Of a DNA stretch of 18,398 bases, positions 5,435 through 12,504 are shown one piece after another. A program made the position numbers and the translations under genes. The DNA lies in NCBI GenBank assembly GCA_005880055.1, contig VBJS01000029.1, forward strand, positions 1-18,398, given 5' to 3'. Position 1 is the stretch's first letter, and each line of letters begins with the position of its first letter. This DNA comes from Chloroflexota bacterium (lineage in GTDB: Bacteria; Chloroflexota; Dehalococcoidia; SM23-28-2; RBG-16-64-32). The notes beneath the pieces are model-generated. The model ran no database searches. It was not told the origin of the DNA and was given only the letters and a program-made list of their open reading frames with translations.

Positions 5435-7024
5435 CTACTGGACCGTTATCTCCCCGTTCATGTCCGCCGGGTGGAAGTCGCACCGATACTTGGACGTCCC
5501 TGCCGTATCGAAGGCGATTGCGATCGTCCCTTCAGCACCGCCCGGGATGGCCGGAGGTACCGAGACAACATCGTCGCTTGTATCGAACTCACCGTCCTTG
5601 CCGGCGAGGCGCATATCGTGGATGGCGCTGCCGTTATTTTTCAGCTTGATCTTCAGCGACGAGCCGGCGGCCACGCCCAAGATGGGGTTGTTCTGGCCGT
5701 TAAGGCTGAAGAAGTTGTCGCCCATCGTGATCTCCTCGGAGCCGGTCAGCGTGATCGCGGCCGCGGCCGTGCCCGAGGCGGAAGGTGTCTGCGCCTGTTT
5801 CTGGCCGCAGGGGGGCGTGCCGGACGCGCCGGTAATCGTCGTCCCCGGTGCGATGGGGCCGTTGAAGAGCTCGGTGCCTTTCGGGTGCGCGGTCGCCTTA
5901 GTGCCGGCGCTGCCACGTTCCACCTCCACCTTATTCCCAACCTCGAAAACCCCAACCTTGACGTCGTGCTCCGCGGCCGGTGTGCCCATTTGGGCCCTGC
6001 GGACCTGAATTATGTTGCCGGTTTCGGTCACCGTTGCGCCGGCCGTGTGCGGTGCAGCCGTCGTCTCTTCTGTTGCTCGCTGTACGGTGAGAGTGTTGCC
6101 GGAGATCCCCGTGATTTTCATCTTCTCCGCGTCCACTTTGACGCTGTCGTTTGCGGCCAGCCCCGTCGCGTCCGCGACTGTCAGGGTCGTCGCGTCTTTG
6201 GAAATATCTTCCTGGAGCTTAGTGAGCGATGGGGCACCCGTCACCTGCATCGTCTCGTCGTCCACCGTTATCACGTCGCCCGCCTTGAATATCGCTGCCT
6301 CCTGTACAGTCAGATCTGTGTCCGAAGTGGCGGCCTTCGCGTTCAATATCGTCCCGGCCGGCGTATCCACGATCTTGACGACTTCGTACGTGGACTTCGG
6401 GTCAGACCGCGTGGGGTCTTCGTCGATACGAAGGAGCCCGTCGATATGTAGACCGCGTGGGTTATCCAGTACTAGCGTCGTGTCAGTAGCGCTAATATTC
6501 CCGTCCAGGTGCTTGGCCGGCGTATACTCGTCGGCCACGTTCGCCTGCTCGATCGCCTTGTCCCAGCCCGCCTCGCTGACCGCATCCGGATTATCAGATA
6601 CGTCTTCCCCGGGGAAAGAGCCGGTGATCATCGTTACCAACTGTTGAATCTGAAAGTCGTTCAGCGGCCCGCCCTGCGCGTCCGACCATGAGGGCATCAG
6701 AGTGCCGACGCGGCCGCAGTGAATCGTATCTCCGAGGCGGTCCTGCTGCGTCTTCAGCTTGCCGGTGTCTGTTAAGCGGTTAGACTCGATGTTGAGGATA
6801 GCGCCGGGAAGCTTGGGGTTCTCCTGTACGGACTTGCCTGTCATGCCGTGACAGGAGCGGCACTGCACCGCGAAGATAACGCCGCCCCGCTCCGCATTGG
6901 CGGTCACCTGCCGGTCCGTGGCGTCCTCAGCACGGACGTTGTCCCAGAGGAAGTAAAGAAGGGTCGCGACGGCACCGAGCATGAGCAGGCCTACCATCAC
7001 GTTGACCTGCTTGCTGGTGTTCAT
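5435..7024 (-). CDS. Fusion of membrane-anchored cytochrome c, beta-rich repeats and C-terminal cupredoxin
   Basis: A 529-residue extracytoplasmic protein. Residues 9-27 form an N-terminal membrane anchor. Residues 40-136 are a class-I cytochrome c with CRSCH (heme Cys55, Cys58, His59) and MPSW (likely axial Met110). Residues 175-390 hold about three divergent beta-rich repeats of the pattern 'T.LTV..A..F.AGD.I.VDDE.M.VTG....LTVQR...GT.AA.H..G'. This type is commoner in phage tail and surface proteins than in respiratory chains. Residues 423-529 are a cupredoxin with His469, Cys515, His518 and Met522. The protein has both a heme and a type-1 copper centre, joined by a rigid-looking spacer. 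It directly follows the Rieske gene (21 bp), so it is the probable electron acceptor of the complex. ATG start; Shine-Dalgarno weak. Confidence 0.88.
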   Translation of the reverse strand: MNTSKQVNVMVGLLMLGAVATLLYFLWDNVRAEDATDRQVTANAERGGVIFAVQCRSCHGMTGKSVQENPKLPGAILNIESNRLTDTGKLKTQQDRLGDTIHCGRVGTLMPSWSDAQGGPLNDFQIQQLVTMITGSFPGEDVSDNPDAVSEAGWDKAIEQANVADEYTPAKHLDGNISATDTTLVLDNPRGLHIDGLLRIDEDPTRSDPKSTYEVVKIVDTPAGTILNAKAATSDTDLTVQEAAIFKAGDVITVDDETMQVTGAPSLTKLQEDISKDATTLTVADATGLAANDSVKVDAEKMKITGISGNTLTVQRATEETTAAPHTAGATVTETGNIIQVRRAQMGTPAAEHDVKVGVFEVGNKVEVERGSAGTKATAHPKGTELFNGPIAPGTTITGASGTPPCGQKQAQTPSASGTAAAAITLTGSEEITMGDNFFSLNGQNNPILGVAAGSSLKIKLKNNGSAIHDMRLAGKDGEFDTSDDVVSVPPAIPGGAEGTIAIAFDTAGTSKYRCDFHPADMNGEITVQ

Positions 7025-7045
7025 TCGCCGGTGTTACGCACTTTC

Positions 7046-7729
7046 CTACAACGGCGGGGTCTTGCTTCCCGGCTGGTAAGGTGCAGAGCGGCTGGGGTTC
7101 TTCGTGCTTCCAGTGAACTCGTACTGCCGCCCGGTCTGGACAACGATGCTCTTGTCGTCCTTCACCTCCAGCGGGAAGACGTCCAACGGACGCGGCGCCG
7201 GCCCGGCCACGATGATCCCACCCTCTTTGGTGTAGGTCGAGCCGTGGCAGGGGCAGCGGAACCAGCCCTGCACGCCCTGGAAGACGAAGTCCGGCCGCCA
7301 AGGCACCGTGCAGCCCAGGTGCGGGCACTTCCGCCACAGCGCGAGCAAGCCTCCCGGTGTTTTCTCGCCATGCGCGGTGACGCCCGGCTGCAGGTTCAGC
7401 AGGAAGAACCGGCCCTCGTTGATCACCACGGGGTCAGTACCCTCCGCCGGTACCCTGTCGGGAGTGACAGCCACCGGCCCGCCGAAGCCGCCGGTCTTGC
7501 GCAGCCACATGAAGTCGAGCGGCGAGCCCAGGAGCCCGACGATTGCGAGCATTAGGCCGGACCAGAAGCCGCCCAGGATGAATACACGGCGCGTAAGCAC
7601 GCGCCGCTTTGGTACCGGCTTGGCAATCGGGGTATCAACGGCCAGCGAGCGCGCCGGCGCGGCGATTGGAGTCGCCGGCACCGGACCGCCGGCGGCAGCT
7701 GGATTTGCGCCTGTGGTCTCTGCTTCCAA
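7046..7729 (-). CDS. Rieske [2Fe-2S] protein of the cytochrome bc/b6f-type complex
   Basis: A 227-residue quinol-oxidation subunit that moves electrons from the Qo site to the c-type/copper acceptor. Cluster ligands are Cys135 and His137 in CPHLGC, and Cys159 and His162 in CPCHGS; the stabilising disulfide pair is Cys140/Cys161. A 45-residue Ala/Pro-rich cytoplasmic N-terminus precedes LTRRVFILGG and one membrane helix (about 49-68), a twin-arginine-like export signal usual for Rieske proteins. The TTG start has AGGAAGG six bases upstream. The extended tail after the cluster domain ends in QPGSKTPPL. It lies 16 bp after the subunit IV gene in the same operon. Confidence 0.94.
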   Translation of the reverse strand: MEAETTGANPAAAGGPVPATPIAAPARSLAVDTPIAKPVPKRRVLTRRVFILGGFWSGLMLAIVGLLGSPLDFMWLRKTGGFGGPVAVTPDRVPAEGTDPVVINEGRFFLLNLQPGVTAHGEKTPGGLLALWRKCPHLGCTVPWRPDFVFQGVQGWFRCPCHGSTYTKEGGIIVAGPAPRPLDVFPLEVKDDKSIVVQTGRQYEFTGSTKNPSRSAPYQPGSKTPPL

Positions 7730-7745
7730 GATTATCCTTCCTGCA

Positions 7746-8780
7746 TCACGGCGGGTGTAATTCGCCCGCGCCTTCGTCCACCTTGATTTCCCATGGCGGT
7801 ATCAGCGCTTGTCCTTGGCCGCGGAAGAAGCTGCCCACCAGCGATAACGTGAGGTAGGAGGCCAGGACGGCTGTGAACATAATGATGAAGATGTCCCGCT
7901 TGGTGCGAACCCATCCAAGCCGAAAGAGGATATAAATGATGAGCAGCGCAAGGAAAACGATGGTAACCAACGGTATCACCTGGTTGGCGATGATATCCGG
8001 GATGTTAAGATACATCCCTTTCCACAGGTGCAAGCTGCCGTAGCAGCAGTCCACATTGTTGAACGGTACGGGGATATGGCCCAGGTCGCGAGGCCAATCT
8101 AGCTCGCCGTCGGATGTTGGATTGCCGAATACCTTGGGGAAGGGCACGCTGAACTCCAACCGCTTTGAGATGTCCTTCGTGTTCGTTATCCCGAGGTGGG
8201 GGGAGCCGGCCTCATCTTTCAGGCAGGGAAACCCCACGTGATCGGTCCCCTCCGGGCAGGAGGGAATCCAGCGCGTTAGCATTTCCGTGCGTACGGTGGG
8301 CATAAATTCAGGCGTGAGGTTCCGGTCGCCAGCATCGAACACCACCAGTCCGAAGCTCACGACGACTGCATAGATGGCGGCGATGACAGTTAGCCGCACC
8401 GAGTACTTCGTGCCGAACCAGATGCCCTGCGCCTCCCGGCTACGGTCCAGGTATGGGATAACGGCGAAGAAGCCCAGTGCAATCGTGGGCAGAAGCACGC
8501 CCGCCCAGGCCTTGTCCATGTGCAGCAGCAGCTCCTGCAGGTTCAGGAAGTACCAGGGCGCCTTCGACGGATTCGGCGTGACAACCGGGTTCGCTCGGTT
8601 GAGGAGCGGCGCGTTGATAAAAACTGAGAGAATGGTGAAAGTGATCGTGAACAGTACGGCGGCGATGAACTCGACGAAGACAAGGTCCGGCCAGACCAGG
8701 ACCTCTTCTTCCCGCTCGCGTTTGGGGCGGGGACGCGCGGGCGCGGCGGGGCCGGCGGCTCTTTGTGCCTCGACGGCCAT
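7746..8780 (-). CDS. Cytochrome b C-terminal half (subunit IV-like)
   Basis: A 344-residue membrane subunit that completes the split cytochrome b. It carries the Qo-site motif KAPWY (about 73-77, equivalent to PEWY) followed by FLNLQELLLHM. Predicted helices are near 33-55, 93-111, 130-150, 266-287 and 297-317. It is much longer than cyanobacterial PetD (about 160 aa): a roughly 110-residue extracytoplasmic loop (151-262) is inserted, containing Cys175, Cys186 and the Cys245-Cys246 pair, and two extra helices follow. The N-terminus is a charged Pro/Arg stretch. ATG start with AGGAG eight bases upstream; TGA stop. Its partner is the cytochrome b6-like gene 11 bp upstream. Confidence 0.92.
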   Translation of the reverse strand: MAVEAQRAAGPAAPARPRPKREREEEVLVWPDLVFVEFIAAVLFTITFTILSVFINAPLLNRANPVVTPNPSKAPWYFLNLQELLLHMDKAWAGVLLPTIALGFFAVIPYLDRSREAQGIWFGTKYSVRLTVIAAIYAVVVSFGLVVFDAGDRNLTPEFMPTVRTEMLTRWIPSCPEGTDHVGFPCLKDEAGSPHLGITNTKDISKRLEFSVPFPKVFGNPTSDGELDWPRDLGHIPVPFNNVDCCYGSLHLWKGMYLNIPDIIANQVIPLVTIVFLALLIIYILFRLGWVRTKRDIFIIMFTAVLASYLTLSLVGSFFRGQGQALIPPWEIKVDEGAGELHPP

Positions 8781-8791
8781 TCGTATCGCTC

Positions 8792-9571
8792 CTAGAGCGG
8801 CCTCGCCATGCCGCCGTCGCGACGGATCCGCCAGAAGTGCACGGCCATAAAGATGGCGGCCAGGAGCGGAAGGGCGATGACGTGGAGTGTGTAGAAGCGG
8901 ATGAGCGTGTTGGGGCCAACCTCGTAGCCGCCGAACACCACCAGCTGAGTCTCATCGCCAAAGTACGGAGCCGAACCGCCGATTCCGTGGCCCACCGTGA
9001 CCGCCCAGAGCGCCAGTTGATCCCAGGGCAGCAGGTACCCCGTGAAACTCAACACCAGCGTCAGGACCAGCAGGATTACACCCACAACCCAGTTAAACTC
9101 CCGTGGCGGCTTGTAGGCGCCTGTGTAGAAGACTCGCATCATGTGCAGGAACACCAGGATCACCATGGCATGTGCCGTCCAGCGGTGGATGTTGCGCATG
9201 AGCAGCCCGAACTTCACATTCGTCTCGAGCGCTGCGATGTCCTGATAGGCGCGGTTCACGTCAGGCACGTAGTAGAACATGAGCAGGACGCCGGTGACTG
9301 TCAGGATCAGGAACATGAAGAACGTAAGCCCGCCCAGGCAGTACGTGTGCGTGATCTTTACGTGCGTGCGGTGGATGCGAGTTGGGTGCAGGTGCAGGAA
9401 GACGTTGGTGGCCACGACCAGCATCTGGTTGCGGGGAGTGTTTGGGTAGCCGGAGCGGAAGATGGACTGCCAGACGTAGTTGTGGAAGACCTTATCGTAG
9501 ATGCGGTCCTGGAGGACGCCTATGCGCTCCGACCAGTTCCGTGGTTTTCCCGGCTCTTCGGTGACTGCCAT
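8792..9571 (-). CDS. Cytochrome b N-terminal half (b6-like)
   Basis: A 259-residue membrane protein carrying both b hemes of the quinol:acceptor oxidoreductase. Heme ligands are His129 and His143 on helix II (H-x13-H, in NIHRWTAH and FLH) and His230 and His245 on helix IV. The x14 spacing of the second pair is the b6-type arrangement, whereas mitochondrial-type cytochrome b has x13. Four helices are evident (about 77-101, 132-150, 160-182, 224-246), with GYLLPWDQ before the Qo helix. An N-terminal amphipathic stretch of about 70 residues precedes them. ATG start, AGGAAG nine bases upstream. It follows the one-helix protein gene by 12 bp. Confidence 0.95.
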   Translation of the reverse strand: MAVTEEPGKPRNWSERIGVLQDRIYDKVFHNYVWQSIFRSGYPNTPRNQMLVVATNVFLHLHPTRIHRTHVKITHTYCLGGLTFFMFLILTVTGVLLMFYYVPDVNRAYQDIAALETNVKFGLLMRNIHRWTAHAMVILVFLHMMRVFYTGAYKPPREFNWVVGVILLVLTLVLSFTGYLLPWDQLALWAVTVGHGIGGSAPYFGDETQLVVFGGYEVGPNTLIRFYTLHVIALPLLAAIFMAVHFWRIRRDGGMARPL

Positions 9572-9583
9572 CGGCCGCGCTTC

Positions 9584-9706
9584 CTAGCGGGACCACCAGG
9601 CGCCGAGCGCGACCATAATCGCCAGGGAGCCGAGGATGGTGAACAGTACGGCGAGGAACTCGAACCCCTCAGGGACCTGCCGGAACAGTATGTCGAGCGG
9701 TACCAT
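9584..9706 (-). CDS. One-helix membrane mini-protein heading the cytochrome b operon
   Basis: A 40-residue protein reading MVPLDILFRQVPEGFEF, then one hydrophobic helix (about 18-36) and a WWSR end. The ATG (9704-9706) has GGAGG six bases upstream, one of the clearest ribosome sites here, and the frame ends in TAG 12 bp before the cytochrome b6-like gene. It is the first gene after the operon promoter. No sequence family is recognised. By size, topology and place it could be a small stabilising subunit analogous to PetG/PetL/PetN of b6f complexes, but that is inference from context only. Confidence 0.75.
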   Translation of the reverse strand: MVPLDILFRQVPEGFEFLAVLFTILGSLAIMVALGAWWSR

Positions 9707-9756
9707 GTCCGGCCTCCAGCACTCCGATCCGACTTTGTGAAGTCTGTTGCAATCGC

Positions 9757-9785
9757 AATCTAGTCCTGCCCGCTCTTAAAGTCAA
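9757..9785 (-). promoter_or_regulatory. Sigma70-type promoter of the cytochrome b operon
   Basis: On the minus strand TTGACT (9780-9785) and TAGATT (9757-9762) are separated by exactly 17 bp. A start site near 9750 gives a roughly 44-nt leader to the mini-protein ATG. The leader contains a small inverted repeat GACTT-TGTG-AAGTC (9731-9744 on the plus strand). Confidence 0.65.
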
Positions 9786-9796
9786 GCGCCCGCGCG

Positions 9797-9810
9797 TGCC
9801 CGTACGGGCA
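9797..9810. promoter_or_regulatory. 14-bp perfect palindrome upstream of the cytochrome b operon promoter
   Basis: TGCCCGTACGGGCA equals its own reverse complement and lies 11 bp upstream of the -35 box. The position suits an activator or repressor dimer site. It could instead be part of a terminator for purH read-through, although no T-run follows. The rest of 9811-9922 shows nothing recognisable. Confidence 0.4.
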
Positions 9811-9922
9811 TTGCTTCAGGCTTGTCCGTCGTCGGGGATTGGCTGGTATAACACCCCGTCCGATCTCTCTGCCGAACGTCTGACGTACCGACATGGCAGC
9901 CTTGTCCCCCGCCTGGGAGATT

Positions 9923-9954
9923 GGTTCGCCGGGGGGCTGGATTCGGGCGAAGCC
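9923..9954 (-). terminator. Possible hairpin terminator after purH
   Basis: GGTTCGCC (9923-9930) pairs with GGCGAA-G-CC (9946-9954) with one bulged base and a 15-nt loop, 26-57 bp past the purH stop. No T-run follows, so Rho-independent termination is uncertain. Confidence 0.3.
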
Positions 9955-9979
9955 TTGCGGACGGACCGTCAGGGCCCGA

Positions 9980-11533
9980 CTAGTGCTTGAAGGCACGCGT
10001 GCCCGTAAAGACCATCGCCACCTCGTACTCGTCGCAGACCTCGACGGCCTCTTCGTCTTTTACGCCGCCCCCGGGCTGGATGATCGCGGTAACGCCCGCC
10101 CGGCAGACCGCCTCCACCGCATCACCGCGGGCGAAGGGGAAGAAGGCATCGGAGGCCAGGACTGCGCCGCGCGCCCGCTCGCCGGCGTGCTCCAGCGCGT
10201 ACTGTGTTGCCCAGAGCCTGTTCGGCTGACCGCAACCGATGCCCACTGTCGCCCGGCCTTTGGCTACGACGATGGCGTTCGACTTCACGTGCTTCAGCGC
10301 TGTCCAGGCAAACCGCAAGTCTTCTAGTTCCTCCGAGGTGGGAGCACGCCTGGTTGAGACGCGAATCTCCAGGTCGCCGGCCCGCCGCCGGTCCGGCTCT
10401 TGCGCCAGTATGCCGCCTCCGATCGAGCGATACTCGAGCTGCATTTCGTCTTCCGTCTTCCATCTTTCGTCTTCCGACTCCACCTGCAGAATCCTCAGGT
10501 CCCGCCGCTTCCTCAGCCGCTCCAGCGCCCCCTCCTCGTACCCCGGCGCCACGATTACGTCGTAGCGCTTCCCACGCATCGCCTCCGTCATGTCCCAGGT
10601 GACCGCGCGGTTAACGGCAATGATCCCTCCGAACGGCGAGATCGGGTCGCAGTCATAGGCCCGCTGATAGGCGACGGCCACATCGGCATGTGAGGCGATC
10701 CCGCATGGCGTCGCGTGCTTGACGATCACCACCGTCGGCTCGTCGAACTCACCTCCCGCCCGCCAGGCCGCGTCGGCGTCGAGGTAGTTGAGGTAAGACA
10801 TATCTAGGCCGTGCAACTGCTCAGCGGCGGGGAGACCACGAAGTGGGCCCGGTTCGTCGAGTCGGTAGAGCGCCGCCGGCTGGTGCGGGTTCTCGCCGTA
10901 GCGCAGGGAAGCGGTCTTCTCGAGACCGATTGTCAACTGCTCCGGGAACGCCTCGTCGATGCGCAGATATCGCGCGATTGCTGTGTCGTAGCTCGCGACG
11001 TGCTGGAACGCTTTGGCAGCCAGCTTGCGCCGATACTCTACCGAGTTCGAACCGTCCCTCGAAGCCCCAAGCCGCTCCACCGCTTCCTGGTAGTCGGCCG
11101 GATCCACCAGGACGGTCACGGAAGGATGGTTTTTCGCCGCGGCCCGCAGCATCGTTGGCCCGCCGATATCGATGTTCTCCAGCGCTTCTTCGATGCTGAC
11201 ATCCGGCCGAGCGACCGTCTCGCGAAACGGATAGAGGTTCACGCAGACGACGTCGATCGGTCGCAGTGCGTTCGACTGGAGTTCCGCCAGGTGCTCCGGC
11301 TTATCCCGGCGGGCCAGGATGCCGCCGTGCACCGCCGGATGCAGGGTCTTCACCCGCCCGTCCAGGATCTCCGGAAAGCCGGTGAGGGTGGAGACAGAAT
11401 GTGCGGTCAGCCCGGCCTCCATCAGGTAGCGCTGCGTGCCGCTGGTGGAGTAGATATCGAAGCCCAGCTCGGCAAGGCCCAGCGCCAGCTCCTTCAGGCC
11501 AGTTTTGTCGTATGGGGCGAGGAGCGCGATCAT
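9980..11533 (-). CDS. purH: Bifunctional AICAR transformylase / IMP cyclohydrolase
   Basis: A 517-residue cytosolic enzyme for the last two steps of de novo IMP synthesis. The N-terminal MGS-like cyclohydrolase domain (about 1-195) shows DKTG, STSGT, GFPEILDGRVKTLHP and ENIDIGGPTM. The C-terminal transformylase has RYGENPHQ, the catalytic Lys272-His273 in VIVKHATPCG, and SDAFFPF followed by IIQPGGG. Length is normal. Residues about 352-365 (ESEDERWKTEDEM) are unlike the family and are encoded by an array of CGTCTTCC repeats (see the repeat feature). The ATG is three bases after the stop of the upstream acidic paralogue, so purH is translated as the last gene of the purF operon. Confidence 0.96.
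   Translation of the reverse strand: MIALLAPYDKTGLKELALGLAELGFDIYSTSGTQRYLMEAGLTAHSVSTLTGFPEILDGRVKTLHPAVHGGILARRDKPEHLAELQSNALRPIDVVCVNLYPFRETVARPDVSIEEALENIDIGGPTMLRAAAKNHPSVTVLVDPADYQEAVERLGASRDGSNSVEYRRKLAAKAFQHVASYDTAIARYLRIDEAFPEQLTIGLEKTASLRYGENPHQPAALYRLDEPGPLRGLPAAEQLHGLDMSYLNYLDADAAWRAGGEFDEPTVVIVKHATPCGIASHADVAVAYQRAYDCDPISPFGGIIAVNRAVTWDMTEAMRGKRYDVIVAPGYEEGALERLRKRRDLRILQVESEDERWKTEDEMQLEYRSIGGGILAQEPDRRRAGDLEIRVSTRRAPTSEELEDLRFAWTALKHVKSNAIVVAKGRATVGIGCGQPNRLWATQYALEHAGERARGAVLASDAFFPFARGDAVEAVCRAGVTAIIQPGGGVKDEEAVEVCDEYEVAMVFTGTRAFKH
10447..10475. repeat. CGTCTTCC micro-repeat array inside purH
   Basis: CGTCTTCC occurs three times (10447-10454, 10454-10461, 10468-10475), with a degenerate copy between. 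It encodes a very acidic/basic segment at a loop of the AICAR transformylase domain where family members have no comparable sequence. It reads as an in-frame insertion of a short purine-rich repeat. Confidence 0.6.
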
Positions 11534-11536
11534 GGT

Positions 11537-12022
11537 CTAGCCGCGGATATCAGCGCCACTCTGGGTTTCCTGGCTCGCACTAGCGAATTCACCGTCGTCC
11601 TCGTCTTCTTCCGCGTGCCTGTCCCACGCCTCCTGGAAGCGGCTTGCCATGTCTTTGTCGATCTCCGTATGGCCGCTGCAGAGCGGACATCTGACCATAC
11701 CAGGGGTAGCTTCGTCGACGCCCTGGAACTCCATCATCCGGTCTCCGGTCTCGCTTGAACTTTCAATCCAGATGTAGGTTTTGCCCGGGTCGTAGTCTAG
11801 GCCGGTTACGGCACGCGCTTGGCCTTCATCGTCCACCCAAGCGAGCTCGCTGTTATCTTGGACGTGCTCCGTGAAGAACTGATCGAGCGCACGTTGCATA
11901 TCCGGCGCTTCAATCTCATCTTCCCACTCGCTTTCCTTAAGAGGGTTAACCTCGGGAACGCCCAATCTCACGCCACGATCTGTCGGCTGCCGCTCGGCGT
12001 AGTAGACGCGATAGGTAGGCAC
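11537..12022 (-). CDS. Uncharacterised acidic protein with CPLCxGH motif, paralogue 2
   Basis: A 161-residue soluble acidic protein of unknown function. The conserved opening MPTYRVYYAERQP is followed by an acidic stretch (WEDEIEAPD), then WVDDEGQ, DPGKTYIWIE, and FQGVDEATPGMVRCPLCSGHTEI (about 105-127) interrupted by no gaps relative to its neighbour. The tail is Glu/Asp-rich. CPLCSGH looks like half of a DnaJ-type zinc module; a single CxxC would need dimerisation or other ligands to bind metal. GTG start, six bases after the stop of its tandem paralogue. It lies between purF and purH in one apparent operon, but no purine-enzyme signature is visible. Confidence 0.8.
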   Translation of the reverse strand: MPTYRVYYAERQPTDRGVRLGVPEVNPLKESEWEDEIEAPDMQRALDQFFTEHVQDNSELAWVDDEGQARAVTGLDYDPGKTYIWIESSSETGDRMMEFQGVDEATPGMVRCPLCSGHTEIDKDMASRFQEAWDRHAEEDEDDGEFASASQETQSGADIRG

Positions 12023-12028
12023 CGCGGT

Positions 12029-12502
12029 CTAACCCTGCACGTCGGCCCGGCTCTCGTCGTCTTCCCCCTCTTCGTCCTCCGACTCTTCCTCGTCCCAAAC
12101 CTCGTGAAACTCGGCGGCCAGCGCCTCCTCCACCTCGCCGTGGCCGTTGCAGAGGGGGCAGGTCACCATTCCGGGGGTGGCCTCGTCGATGCCCTGGAAC
12201 TCCATCGGCCGGTCGTTCTCAACCCAGACATATGTTTTGTCCGGGTCGAAGTCCTCGGTACCGCCGAGCGAATGGCCGCGGCCTTCGTCATCCACCCATT
12301 GGACGCGCGTCCGGTCCGGCACATGATTGCGAAAGAAGGCGTCCAGCGCCTCCACCTGGCTATCGCCCTCAACCTCGTCCTCCCACTCCGTCTCCTTGAG
12401 TTCCGCCTTGTCCGTGCGCCCCAGGCGGGCCAGGCGCTCGCTGGGCGTCGCCGTCGCCTCAACTGGCTCACGTTCGGCGTAGTAGACCCGGTAAGTGGGC
12501 AT
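12029..12502 (-). CDS. Uncharacterised acidic protein with CPLCxGH motif, paralogue 1
   Basis: A 157-residue protein sharing the whole architecture of the following gene: MPTYRVYYAEREP, an acidic WEDEVEGD segment, WVDDEGRGH, DPDKTYVWVE, FQGIDEATPGMV, CPLCNGHGEV and a long Glu/Asp tail. A 20-residue segment after position 13 (ATATPSERLARLGRTDKA) is not shared. The two genes are a tandem duplication that has diverged considerably while retaining the N-terminal and CPLC blocks, arguing that both are functional. ATG start two bases after the stop of the protease gene; no Shine-Dalgarno, so coupling is likely. Function is unknown. Confidence 0.8.
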   Translation of the reverse strand: MPTYRVYYAEREPVEATATPSERLARLGRTDKAELKETEWEDEVEGDSQVEALDAFFRNHVPDRTRVQWVDDEGRGHSLGGTEDFDPDKTYVWVENDRPMEFQGIDEATPGMVTCPLCNGHGEVEEALAAEFHEVWDEEESEDEEGEDDESRADVQG

Positions 12503-12504
12503 TG

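Noticed and set aside
5376..5483. A 36-residue longer N-terminus for the cupredoxin lipoprotein.
   Set aside because: It would place a charged stretch before the lipoprotein signal and overlap the preceding gene; GTG 5375 has a ribosome site and a standard signal length.
5360..6451. A 363-codon plus-strand ORF.
   Set aside because: Antisense shadow of the cytochrome c-cupredoxin gene, caused by high GC content.
9760..9996. A 78-codon minus-strand ORF between purH and the cytochrome operon.
   Set aside because: It overlaps the -35 and -10 boxes of the operon, has no recognisable domain and no good ribosome site.
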